From the NCBI GenBank assembly GCA_038217425.1, contig JBBQPM010000072.1:1-30933 (forward strand): a DNA stretch of 30,933 bases, read 5' to 3'. Source of the DNA: JAIEPT01 sp038217425 (GTDB taxonomy: Bacteria > Planctomycetota > Planctomycetia > Gemmatales > Gemmataceae). A program made the position numbers and the translations under genes. This document shows positions 1-7,284 of this stretch, in pieces; position 1 is the first letter of the stretch, and every line of letters starts with the position of its first letter. Under the pieces are notes generated by a model, which saw only the letters and a list, made by a program, of their open reading frames with translations, searched no databases and was not told the origin of the DNA.

Positions 1-229
1 CCCCCGGGTGTGGGGTGGGGGGTGTGGGTGCACAGCCGTGCTATTGAATTGAGCCATTTCCCCCTCACCCCCGCCCCTCTCCCGGAGGGAGAGGGGAGAA
101 GATAGCGCTGTAGTATTAAGATATGAGCGAAGCCGAGAAGTTCTATCGAGACCGTTCTTGATTGCCCTTCGCCGAGATCACGTAGTGGCCGCAGCGGTCC
201 ACGATTTGCGCGACAAGAAGGGTGACAGC
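1..229. other. Non-coding left edge of the window
   Basis: No convincing reading frame lies before the first gene. The stretch opens with a G/C-skewed tract of repeated GGGTG-like units (1-30), followed by a small hairpin (GCAC/GTGC around 29-40) and a pyrimidine/purine inverted repeat described separately. It probably holds the 3' end of something outside the window plus dispersed repeat DNA. Confidence 0.5.
61..98. repeat. Dispersed C-rich repeat with perfect 10-bp hairpin
   Basis: A C-rich run (61-73) leads into a perfect inverted repeat: CCCCTCTCCC at 74-83 and GGGAGAGGGG at 87-96, with a 3-nt loop. Elements of this form recur in intergenic DNA of many bacteria, planctomycetes included. 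No transposase is linked to it. It could act as a transcript-end hairpin, but no T-run follows on either strand. Confidence 0.6.
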
Positions 230-577
230 ATGGGGCGGCGAACGTGGATCATTGTCGTCACAGTCGCGGTGGGGGCCCTTGCTCTCGTCGTCGGAATCAA
301 TCTGTTTTTCAGGGCACAGCATCTTTCTTTCGCCAACAGTCCAGACGGTTCGTGGTCCGTTTTGGTCATCGGACGTCGAACGTGGAACGGTTCCTACGAT
401 CTCGTGGTTGAGGTCTGGGATTCGAACGGAAAAGGGGGCGGCAGCGGGGAGTTTGTTGTGGGACTCACGCGGGACCTTGACGCCGCCAAACGCCAACATG
501 CCGTCCGCTTCTTGGATAACGACGTGGCCATGGTGGGACGGGTGAAAATCGAAAAGAGCAGGTACATCAAGCCGTGA
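230..577 (+). CDS. Small membrane-anchored protein of unknown function
   Basis: I do not recognise this 115-residue protein. It opens with a short basic stretch and one hydrophobic segment (about residues 6-26), which should anchor it in the inner membrane with the C-terminus outside the cytoplasm. The exported part has an NSPDGSWSVLVIGR segment followed by a Gly-rich loop, so it may be a small beta domain. The ATG at 230 is chosen because AAGAAGGGTGA lies just upstream and because the membrane segment then starts the protein. A TTG at 158 would add 24 residues ahead of the hydrophobic segment and is less likely. It appears monocistronic, and a terminator-like hairpin lies about 130 nt after the stop. 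Confidence 0.6.
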   Translation: MGRRTWIIVVTVAVGALALVVGINLFFRAQHLSFANSPDGSWSVLVIGRRTWNGSYDLVVEVWDSNGKGGGSGEFVVGLTRDLDAAKRQHAVRFLDNDVAMVGRVKIEKSRYIKP

Positions 578-709
578 GAATCGCATTCTTCGCACAGATG
601 TCGTCGGTCGAGCACTGCCGGAGTGGACGCCCGCGTAACGCAGGCGCTAGCAGAATTTCGTGAGAAGGCGAACGTCGGAGCGATTAGCAACACGAGGAGT
701 TTGAGGATG

Positions 710-738
710 GGCCCGACGACCGGGGCCGTATTTTTTTT
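710..738 (+). terminator. Putative Rho-independent terminator
   Basis: GGCCC (710-714) pairs with GGGCC (723-727) around an 8-nt loop, and eight T residues follow at 731-738. The stem is short but entirely G/C. It is oriented to end plus-strand transcripts, so it may serve the gene ending at 577, leaving a long 3' untranslated region. Confidence 0.45.
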
Positions 739-857
739 CGCGAGGCACCACGCCGTGCAGCGACCCCGGCGGGTGAATTTTTTCGTTCTGGCGGCTGAGC
801 GCTTATAGCGTTCGGAAGAAATGAACGCAATCGCTGCAAAGCTTGGCGATTGGCTAA

Positions 858-959
858 GGCGAGCGGCCGACGTCAGTCGGCCGGTATAGCATCCCATTCG
901 AAAATCTGATCGCAACCGCTCAAGCACACGTACCGGCCGACTCACGTCGGCCGGTCGCC
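858..959. repeat. Long inverted repeat, 29-bp arms with 27 matches
   Basis: The left arm 858-886 and right arm 931-959 are reverse complements with two mismatches, separated by 44 nt. Each arm contains a CGGCCGAC..GTCGGCCG core that is itself nearly palindromic, so each can also fold alone. It sits 45 nt beyond the stop of the minus-strand surface-protein gene. No T-run follows on either strand. It resembles dispersed REP-like elements rather than an insertion-sequence end. Confidence 0.75.
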
Positions 960-1004
960 TAATTCGGAGTCTCCCTACCAGTCTTCCGTCCGCCTCAACA
1001 CGAC

Positions 1005-2567
1005 TCACAGCCTGTAGTCGGCCATAAAGGCGGCCCTCACCTGCGATTGAGTGAAACCGGCCTGCAACAGGCGGGCGTAACGCCTTAAGCCCTCAAGATC
1101 CGGAGCACGGCCTAGCAAGTTGAAGTAAAGGTTTTCCACAAATCGCGCCTGTTGGTCCAGAACGCCGGGGGTCATGTTTCGACCAATGAGGCTGAGCTTG
1201 CTAGGACTGATCAAGGAGGCCGCCAGAGCATTTCCGAAATCGCGACCGGTGACATTCACACCACTGGTCGCAATGAATGTCGCGGGGTTGTTCGTCATTT
1301 GTACCCAGCCCAATCGTCTCACTTCGCGGACGCGGATTGTTCCTGGACCGACGTTCGCGAAAGAGAAGTTGCCCTGGACATCCGTTGTCGTAGACCGCTC
1401 CCCGATATCGGCCACGTCGTTACCGTTGGTGTCCAGGAATATGGTCCAACCCTGTAAGCCCAGCTCAGTGCCTTCGCGCACGCCATTGCCATTGGCATCC
1501 TGGAACTTGGTACCGCCGATGGAAATCAGGAAGAAGTCGCCAAAGTTCACAGTCTCGCTCTCTCCGCTCGTGAGATCGACAATCACCGGACTCGGCGTGG
1601 TATTCACTGCACCGACAGGGAGCAATTGGCGCACGGTGTACGTTCCCGGTACGAGGCCGGCGAAGGTATAGCTGCCGGTGGCGTCCGTGACACGCGTCTC
1701 CCCTGACTCCTGCACGCCGTTACCGTTAATGTCGACATAAACGGTTTCGCCCTGCAGACCTAGTTCGTTCGAATCGCGACTGCCGTTGCCATTCAGATCG
1801 TTGAAGATAAGGCCGGAAATGATACCGGCGCTGACGTCCGGCATGCAGTCGGGAGCGGTGATGGAATTGGTATCGAGCGTCACGGCGCCGTTGCGCGCCA
1901 GGGCCCTGCCGGACACAATGTTCGCGCCGTTATTCAAGGAGATGCTGGTAAGCGCGACGATATTACCTACGAACGATGTGGTTGTCCCGAGGGTCGCCGA
2001 ACTGCCAATCTGCCAGTACACTTCACAGCCTTCTAGATCCTCACCTCCGCCATTAATCATGACGACCGAGGAATTGCTCGCAGTCGTAAGAGTGCTTCCG
2101 ACTTGAAAAACGAAGAGGGCATCTGAATTACCCTGGAAGTCTAGGGTGAGTGTGCCGGTTAATTGAGCTGACGACGAAAAGTAGTAGACGCCCGGGGTGA
2201 GCGTACGTCCGCCCAAGTCCTGTCCCGTCAAATCGAAATCGCGAGGTCGGCCTGCTAGATCGTTGTACGCGACGGTAATGTCGCTTTGCGCTTGCAGCGC
2301 GACTGCATCTCCGGCGTGGATCGTTCCTGGCGGTAGCACGATTCCCGGCGGAAAACCAGTAATCGCGATTCCGGGTCCGACTCCCAGGTCCCCTTGGATG
2401 ACGCTCGTACCGGTATTTGTAACCGTCTGACCCCCCATTACGGCAAAGGCATTCGCAGTACCCATTAGATCAGACAGAACCGTTCGGTCCTCCAACCGCA
2501 GGACCTCGAGTGTCGCGTAACGGCTCCTGAGCGGATTGCGGCGGATTGGTTTGCGGGACGATGGCAT
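1005..2567 (-). CDS. Surface protein: ice-binding-like (DUF3494) domain, two SdrD B-like domains, DUF4214-like tail
   Basis: This 520-residue protein is probably exported. Counting from the ATG at 2567, a basic start is followed by LRLEDRTVLS (about 24-33), an N-terminal motif common in planctomycete surface proteins. Residues of about 34-240 match the ice-binding-like DUF3494 fold (FAVMGGQTVTNTG, INGDLGV-like, TGQDLGGRTLTPGVYYFSSSAQLTG, GRALARNGAVTLDTN). Two SdrD B-like repeats follow (about 250-348 and 350-447), each with a D-N-G-N-G-x-x-[DE]-x-x-E calcium-loop pattern. The C-terminus (about 470-520) has FVENLYFNLLGRAPDLEGL, as in DUF4214 domains. DUF3494 proteins bind ice or act as adhesins; which applies here is not clear. 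A TTG at 2576 would add only three residues. No strong ribosome-binding site is visible. Confidence 0.9.
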   Translation of the reverse strand: MPSSRKPIRRNPLRSRYATLEVLRLEDRTVLSDLMGTANAFAVMGGQTVTNTGTSVIQGDLGVGPGIAITGFPPGIVLPPGTIHAGDAVALQAQSDITVAYNDLAGRPRDFDLTGQDLGGRTLTPGVYYFSSSAQLTGTLTLDFQGNSDALFVFQVGSTLTTASNSSVVMINGGGEDLEGCEVYWQIGSSATLGTTTSFVGNIVALTSISLNNGANIVSGRALARNGAVTLDTNSITAPDCMPDVSAGIISGLIFNDLNGNGSRDSNELGLQGETVYVDINGNGVQESGETRVTDATGSYTFAGLVPGTYTVRQLLPVGAVNTTPSPVIVDLTSGESETVNFGDFFLISIGGTKFQDANGNGVREGTELGLQGWTIFLDTNGNDVADIGERSTTTDVQGNFSFANVGPGTIRVREVRRLGWVQMTNNPATFIATSGVNVTGRDFGNALAASLISPSKLSLIGRNMTPGVLDQQARFVENLYFNLLGRAPDLEGLRRYARLLQAGFTQSQVRAAFMADYRL

Positions 2568-3263
2568 CCCGAACAACTTGTTGAAAATCTGGATGAATAT
2601 GGTGCCTCATAACGTTGGATAACGCGATGCCGTGGCCGCCTCACGACGCTTCGCGTCGGTAAGGGTCAAGCAGCGGAAATCACATGTGAACAATGAAAAT
2701 AAGAAGAAACTGACGCAGCCGAATACCGTGAGATATTCGACTGCGTCTGTCGGTTTTCTCGTGAATCGAGCCTTCTAGCTTCTGCCGGAATGCCCCTTAA
2801 CTGGCCGTCGGACGACCAAAATGTGGAAGGCAGCGGAGCGGGATGAGCTTCATTCCAGTTCCGTTGATACGAAACCCTACGTCTCGGAGCGGCGAATAGC
2901 AAAACATTCGCTGCTGCGAGTGATTTTTATTTGGAAATCGTCGAAATTACATGGCTGGCAGCAACAATTGAGCTCGTTGAACCGTTTTGTCCGATTTTTC
3001 CGGCCCTACGGGCGATTTAAGGATTTGCTTCGATCCCGGCGACTTGACGAGTGGACTCTACGCAAGATTACAGACGATTGTTTGAGAAGGCGGAAACGCA
3101 AGAACAGTTCCACGAAATGCAGGATGTTTCCAGTCATCCCCGTTTTGCTTGCGTTACGGTTGCTTAGAAGCTCTGACAAAACCCACTTCGGATGCCGTAA
3201 ACCCCTGGCAGTTCAGGCTTTTAAGGGGTTTTGTCAGGACTTCTTACTATGGAGGCGGCATGC
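2568..3263. other. Long divergent intergenic region
   Basis: About 700 nt separate the divergent surface-protein and BBP7 genes. Reading frames inside it (for example 2821-3267, plus) are rich in Arg, Lys and Ser, have no recognisable domain, and overlap the BBP7 leader, so I read them as chance frames. The stretch should contain promoters for both neighbours. Its last 90 nt carry competing inverted repeats described separately. Confidence 0.55.
3173..3237 (+). promoter_or_regulatory. Competing hairpins in the leader of the BBP7 gene
   Basis: A perfect 12-bp inverted repeat joins 3173-3184 (CTGACAAAACCC) to 3226-3237. Inside it, AAACCCC (3199-3205) can pair with GGGGTTT (3225-3231), which is part of the same right arm, and CCTG/CAGG (3204-3207, 3214-3217) can form a third small stem. 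The two larger pairings exclude each other, as in attenuators. The right arm ends 13 nt before the GGAGG ribosome-binding site of the BBP7 gene. Function is inferred from the geometry only; no known riboswitch family was recognised. Confidence 0.45.
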
Positions 3264-4571
3264 ATGAGAAGCGCACTCTTCGGCACAACGATGATCCTCC
3301 TGACAATGAACCGATTGGTCCTGGCTGACGAGCCCCGGTTGCCGGGACTCGCGGCGGCAATTGGAGTACCCATTGCTCAACAGTTCGACGCCGGTGCAAC
3401 CTCGAATCCCCCCGCGCCGTCTCTGATACAGGAGCCTCGCTGCCACGGAACCGGCTGCTTCTGGGGGAGTGCCGAGTTTCTACTATGGCAGATTAAAGGT
3501 GCGAATGTCCCGCCGCTCGTGACCACCGGTTCTGTGGATTCGCTCGGGATACTTGGCCTCCCTGGCACGACAACTCTATACGGCGGCAACGTAGACTACA
3601 GTGCCCGCACCGGAGGCCGCTTCGCTCTCGGCTTTGGGCTCAATTGCGACTGCACTACGGGCATCGAACTTGGCTATTTCTTCTTGGGGGGAGGAGCGAA
3701 TCGTTTTGGCGCGAGTTCATCCGGCGATGCCAACTCATCGGTCCTGTCACGTCCCTTCATCAATGTTAACCCTGACCCAAACGAACAGTCGGTCCAAATT
3801 GTCGCATTTCCCGGCGTTGCGAGCGGCAGCGTCCAGGTCTTCTCGAGCAGCAGTCTGCAAGGAGCTGATCTGAATATGTTCTGCAATTTATTCTGCCGGC
3901 CCGCTTGCTGTGAGTCGAATTGCGAGCCAGCGGATCTTTGTAAGTTTGATGCGTTCCGCAGGGCCAGTTTTCGCGTGGATATATTTGCGGGGCCGCGCTG
4001 GCTCCAGTTGAATGAAGACCTGGCCATCGCCGAACAGGTCACTGATTTGGCAACGGGCACGTCGTTCTCGATCGTCGACCGATTCGAGACCCGCAATAAC
4101 TTCTACGGCGGCCAGGTCGGAGCGCGTGCTGAATGGCAGCGAGGACGCTATTTTGTAAACGTACTCGGCAAGGTGGCCGTGGGAGCTACGCACCAAGAGG
4201 TACGCATTCGTGGGACGACCGTCATTACTGAGCCAGGAGGCGCGCCGAACGTTCAACAGGGGGGCTTGCTCGCTCTACCCACCAACATCGGCACATACAG
4301 CCGGGACAAGTTCTCCGTGGTGCCGGAGATCGGCACTAATTTCGGGTGCCAGGTAAGCGACCGCCTCCGGATCTTCGCGGGCTACACGTTCCTCTATTGG
4401 AGTAACGTAGTACGACCGGGCGACCAAATTGATCTCGGCATCAACCCGACGCAGTTGCCTACTGCCGCGGGCCCGGGCGTCCTGGTGGGTCCGGCACGAC
4501 CTGCTTTCACTTTCCGTGACACGGATTTTTGGGCTCACGGAATCAACTTGGGCCTAGAGTTCCAGTGGTAA
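3264..4571 (+). CDS. BBP7-family outer-membrane beta-barrel protein
   Basis: This 435-residue secreted protein fits the planctomycete BBP7 family. A signal peptide (about residues 1-21, ending LVLADE) is followed by a Pro-rich linker and CFWGSAEFLLWQIKGANVPPLVTTG, the typical family entry (W-x-x-x-E-x-L-L-W, then P-P-L-V-T-T). Alternating aromatic and small residues continue to a C-terminal Phe-x-Trp (LGLEFQW), as expected for an outer-membrane barrel strand. The middle has YSARTGGRFALGFGLN, RVDIFAGPRWLQLNEDL and GYTFLYWSNVVRPGDQID. A Cys-rich loop (CNLFCRPACCESNCEPADLCKFD) may be disulfide-bonded. The start at 3264 is set by GGAGG 8 nt upstream; in-frame starts at 3231 and 3249 lack a site. 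Its leader is structured. The exact role of BBP7 proteins is not established. Confidence 0.92.
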   Translation: MRSALFGTTMILLTMNRLVLADEPRLPGLAAAIGVPIAQQFDAGATSNPPAPSLIQEPRCHGTGCFWGSAEFLLWQIKGANVPPLVTTGSVDSLGILGLPGTTTLYGGNVDYSARTGGRFALGFGLNCDCTTGIELGYFFLGGGANRFGASSSGDANSSVLSRPFINVNPDPNEQSVQIVAFPGVASGSVQVFSSSSLQGADLNMFCNLFCRPACCESNCEPADLCKFDAFRRASFRVDIFAGPRWLQLNEDLAIAEQVTDLATGTSFSIVDRFETRNNFYGGQVGARAEWQRGRYFVNVLGKVAVGATHQEVRIRGTTVITEPGGAPNVQQGGLLALPTNIGTYSRDKFSVVPEIGTNFGCQVSDRLRIFAGYTFLYWSNVVRPGDQIDLGINPTQLPTAAGPGVLVGPARPAFTFRDTDFWAHGINLGLEFQW

Positions 4572-5346
4572 GCGAGGCGGACTTCGATTCTTTTAGTTGA
4601 AAAGCTTTCCCATCTGTTATTACGAGGAAGCGGTGAGCGGTCCCGCGTCCCGCTTGGAACCGCAACCGGGGCACTGCGGACAATTTACTGTCGCACGCGC
4701 CGGTCCTCGACGGGCCCAAATCTGCGCCAACGCGCGACTCATGGTCGCTTTGTGGATGCGCGCTCCCGTTTTTCGGAGCATCGTCGCCACCAACAATTCA
4801 CGCGTCCAAGTCGGCCGACGGCAGAAGTGCTCCTGAGGATTGGAGCGTACGATGCGATCGAGCAGGCCCAGGAAATCCAAGTCCATCTTACGATTGCCCT
4901 TGTCTTCGCGGCCATCCCACAGGCCTGCCTCGCCGTGGTCTTCCAAGCGATTTACGGCTTCGGAGGCACAATGATCGACATGGGAATTCCTCCTGGGAGC
5001 CTCGTGGGCCGCGGGGTGTACGGGGATTCCCATTTTTTTATTCCCGCCTTGCAAAATGCCAAAGCATTCTCAGTGCAGCTGAATCGCGCACGCATATTTA
5101 GTCGGCGCGCCGCCTCTTCGCTCGGCTCGGCGCCCCCTTAAACTTGAGCCGATTCCGCCTGTCGCTTCCATTTCTCCGGCAAAGCCTGCCTACCAGGGAA
5201 AGCTCGCCAATCGCGACGTTCGTAATGCGATCTTGCTCCAGGATTCCTTGAAAATGGACGGCGTTTCGCCGCGCCCCGCGACCCTGCGTGGTAAGTTCTC
5301 TTTGCGAGCACGAACTCAGACCGATTTTTTTGAAACGGACGTCCAC
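4572..5346. other. Gap holding transposase remnant
   Basis: About 775 nt lie between the BBP7 gene and the small secreted-protein gene. The middle (4665-4967, minus) is a decayed IS630-type transposase, listed separately. I could not find insertion-sequence terminal repeats or the catalytic part of the transposase. The remainder, 4968-5346, shows no gene and should contain the promoter of the next gene. Confidence 0.5.
4665..4967 (-). pseudogene. IS630-type transposase N-terminal fragment
   Basis: Translating the minus strand gives about 100 residues that follow the N-terminal DNA-binding region of IS630/Tc1-type transposases. The order is EAVNRLEDHGEAGLWDGRED, then FLGLLDRIVRSNPQEHFCRRPTW, then TRELLVATMLRKTGARIH and ATMSRALAQIWARRGPARATVNCP. 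This corresponds to the end of the first helix-turn-helix and the winged helix that recognises the terminal repeats. The true start is missing, and the DDE catalytic domain that should follow is absent: the frame ends about 15 codons after the wing. It is therefore a remnant and cannot code for transposition. The open frame around it (4620-5054) is otherwise unrelated sequence. Confidence 0.7.
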
Positions 5347-5790
5347 ATGAAAAATAGCGCCTGGGTCTTTGGCCTCCTCACCATTGCCGCTTGGGGCATG
5401 ACTGCTTCGAATGCGGACGCATTCTGGCGGAGCCGCCATTACCAGTACGAGTGCTGCAAGCCGTACAACGCGTTTTCGCAGCCGTGCGGCGGATGCTGCT
5501 GCCCGAGTTTCATGCCTTATTTGAGCCCGATGGCGTTCATGGGGGGGTGCGGGGCGCCCGGATGCGCGGTGGGCCAGGCGTTGCCGCCGGCCATGCCGAT
5601 GCCGCACCAGGCTTCGATGCCGGCGCCGCACGCCTGGATGATGCCGATGCCGTACGCGGTGCAGGCGGCGAATTATTATCCCGCGCCGATGCCGATGGCT
5701 TACCCCCCCATGGGGTATTATCCGCAAGCGAATTTCTACCCGATGCAGTACGTACCGATGGGGTACTCGGGTTACGGCTTCGGCCGATAA
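5347..5790 (+). CDS. Small secreted Met/Pro/Tyr-rich, Cys-rich protein
   Basis: This 147-residue protein has a clear signal peptide (residues 1-25, ending SNADA). The mature part is low-complexity. Eight Cys lie in residues 36-73, in doublets and a CGGCCC cluster, and 14 Met lie in residues 56-138, mostly in M-P-M-P and Y-P-M/P-M-G-Y repeats, with several His. Met-, Cys- and His-rich exported proteins can bind copper, while Tyr/Pro/Gly-rich ones can be structural or adhesive; nothing here decides between these. I know no named family for it, although short proteins of this composition occur in planctomycetes. The ATG at 5347 is chosen because the signal peptide starts there; an upstream in-frame start at 5233 would bury it. 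A strong terminator lies 97 nt downstream. Confidence 0.7.
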   Translation: MKNSAWVFGLLTIAAWGMTASNADAFWRSRHYQYECCKPYNAFSQPCGGCCCPSFMPYLSPMAFMGGCGAPGCAVGQALPPAMPMPHQASMPAPHAWMMPMPYAVQAANYYPAPMPMAYPPMGYYPQANFYPMQYVPMGYSGYGFGR

Positions 5791-5886
5791 CGAGATTGCA
5801 AGCATGCTACGCCGATGGGGGGCCGCCCCATTTCCTATCCCTCGCAAAGGAAAGGAGGAACTGCAGACGATTAGGACGCACAATTG

Positions 5887-5920
5887 AGCCGGCCCTGGGA
5901 AAGGGGCCGGCTATTTTTTT
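5887..5920 (+). terminator. Strong Rho-independent terminator
   Basis: AGCCGGCCC (5887-5895) pairs perfectly with GGGCCGGCT (5904-5912) around an 8-nt loop, followed by ATTTTTTT (5913-5920). It ends plus-strand transcripts of the small secreted-protein gene. The distal arm overlaps the stop codon (5911-5913) of the convergent ceramidase-like gene. The minus strand has no T-run after the stem, so termination should be one-way. Confidence 0.85.
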
Positions 5921-7173
5921 GCCGGCATTGTACGCAACTTCCCCCGCATCTCGAAGAGATCGATCAGCGCCCGATCCATCATCTTCTCTCCCGCTCCCAA
6001 CTCCACTGGCGCGACGAGTTCGTCGCCGCCGTAGCCCCCTTCCGCCGCCCCTTCGATCGTCGGAAAGTACTGGTGATAATCGTTGCAGTAGCCCAGGAAG
6101 AGCACGTGCTCCAGCCGCGAACGTTCGTGCAGTCGGACCGCGTGCTGACAAAAGAACTCCCCCGAGCCGCCCACCAGCGCGAGTTGATCGCTCCACAGGA
6201 ACGTCGTCAGCGTGGGGCGGATCCCGTCGCGGTATTCGCGTTCGTAGAATTGCACGAGGGCGGGGAAAAACGCGTAACTGAAAAACACCTGCATCAGCGG
6301 ATGTCCGACGTCGATGCGTTTGGCGAACACGAAATCGCGCTGCCGAACCTGGAAGGCAGCCGCCGGCGCCTTGCAGAGAATTTTGGGGCTCGCATCGATC
6401 ACAGCTCGGCCCAGCTTGACGCCGAAACTTTGGTACGTCTCCATCGGATCGGGCCTTGGCGCCAGGTCGCCGCTGGCGCCTTGCAAAAACAGGCACATCC
6501 CGCCCAGTTCCTTCTCGACCACTCCCGCCAGCGCTCCTGGATAGTCCGCGGAGAAGCGTCGGTCCCTCGAGCTGAGAAACGTCGGATGCGCGGCAAAGTT
6601 CACGAGGTGCGCGATCGGCTGGTGCTTGAGATCTTCGATGCGAACGACCGTGAAACGCGAGTCGATCGGCTTGACCGCGAGCTGCGAATGGCGATTGCGA
6701 TTCCACGGAACCTGCGCGCCATGAACGCCCCAGCGCGCGGGTTGCAACTTGGTCGCCGCTTCGTTGATGGCCGTCACGAGCCTTTCTTCAAGCGCCCGAA
6801 CGTACGGCTTTTCTTTCGTGGGCCAAGAATCGAGTTCCAGGACCGGGCCGTGATGCGTATGCGACGCGACCAGGAAGAGACCGTCGACCTGGATTTTTTT
6901 GCGAATGCGCGCGACGCTGTCGCGCGTCGGCGCGCGGCCCAGATCGAGGCTGACCAGTGCGACCCGCTTCGTGCCGTCGCTGAGCACCACGATGCGCGCG
7001 AAGAGCGGATCGAGCACGCCCATGCTCGGCTGATCGTGGCGATTGGCATATCCCCACATGGGAAAGCCGATCGGCGGCGTGATGTCGACCTTGGCGGCGC
7101 CCGCCTGGAAGACCTGAGCAGAAGCGGCAAGCGCGTGACCCAAAAGCAGCGCGAACGAGATTGCGAAACGCAT
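5911..7173 (-). CDS. Neutral/alkaline ceramidase-family hydrolase, short form
   Basis: This exported enzyme of 420 residues belongs to the neutral/alkaline non-lysosomal ceramidase family. These zinc enzymes hydrolyse the amide of ceramide, though many bacterial members have unknown substrates. After a signal peptide (about 1-19), QAGAAKVDITPPIGFPMWGY is the family's N-terminal signature. ASHTHHGP (about 103-110) supplies zinc-binding His residues, and VNFAAHPTFLSS and LFLQGASGDLAPR are also typical. The protein lacks the C-terminal Ig-like domain of full-length ceramidases (over 600 residues), so it is the short form common in planctomycetes. The start at 7173 is set by GGAGG 5 nt upstream; the longer frame to 7248 would precede the signal peptide. 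A GTTACAAT box lies 23 nt before the ATG. It is divergent from the PIG-L gene. Confidence 0.9.
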   Translation of the reverse strand: MRFAISFALLLGHALAASAQVFQAGAAKVDITPPIGFPMWGYANRHDQPSMGVLDPLFARIVVLSDGTKRVALVSLDLGRAPTRDSVARIRKKIQVDGLFLVASHTHHGPVLELDSWPTKEKPYVRALEERLVTAINEAATKLQPARWGVHGAQVPWNRNRHSQLAVKPIDSRFTVVRIEDLKHQPIAHLVNFAAHPTFLSSRDRRFSADYPGALAGVVEKELGGMCLFLQGASGDLAPRPDPMETYQSFGVKLGRAVIDASPKILCKAPAAAFQVRQRDFVFAKRIDVGHPLMQVFFSYAFFPALVQFYEREYRDGIRPTLTTFLWSDQLALVGGSGEFFCQHAVRLHERSRLEHVLFLGYCNDYHQYFPTIEGAAEGGYGGDELVAPVELGAGEKMMDRALIDLFEMRGKLRTMPAKK

Positions 7174-7196
7174 CGTTTCCTCCGTGTTTTGGCTCG

Positions 7197-7204
7197 ATTG
7201 TAAC
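7197..7204 (-). promoter_or_regulatory. Putative -10 element (GTTACAAT) of the ceramidase-like gene
   Basis: The minus strand reads GTTACAAT here, ending 23 nt before the ATG at 7173, with the GGAGG site between. TACAAT matches five of six bases of the sigma-70 -10 consensus. No convincing -35 hexamer is seen. Near-identical octamers precede several other starts in the window. Confidence 0.5.
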
Positions 7205-7284
7205 CGAGCGCCCCTCGCTTGCGGACGCGAAATGGATAGATTTTTCACATCCCCGCGTCACCACACCCTCCGCCTGAGTTTCCT

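Larger units (their letters stand above)
578..1004. other. Non-coding gap between two convergent genes
   Basis: This gap separates the small plus-strand membrane gene from the minus-strand surface-protein gene. Reading frames on both strands lack conserved features. It contains a plus-strand terminator-like hairpin (710-738) and a long imperfect inverted repeat (858-959). Confidence 0.6.

Noticed and set aside
394..1008. Minus-strand frame of 204 codons
   Set aside because: It overlaps the small plus-strand membrane gene and the inverted repeat at 858-959; composition looks random and no start signal is seen.
2821..3267. Open frame of 148 codons upstream of the BBP7 gene
   Set aside because: Arg/Lys/Ser-rich with no domain, no ribosome-binding site, and it runs through the structured BBP7 leader into the BBP7 start.
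5391..6706. Long frames on both strands over the small secreted gene and ceramidase gene
   Set aside because: They cross the strong terminator at 5887-5920 and mirror the codons of the two real genes; Arg/Pro/Ala-rich out-of-frame translations.
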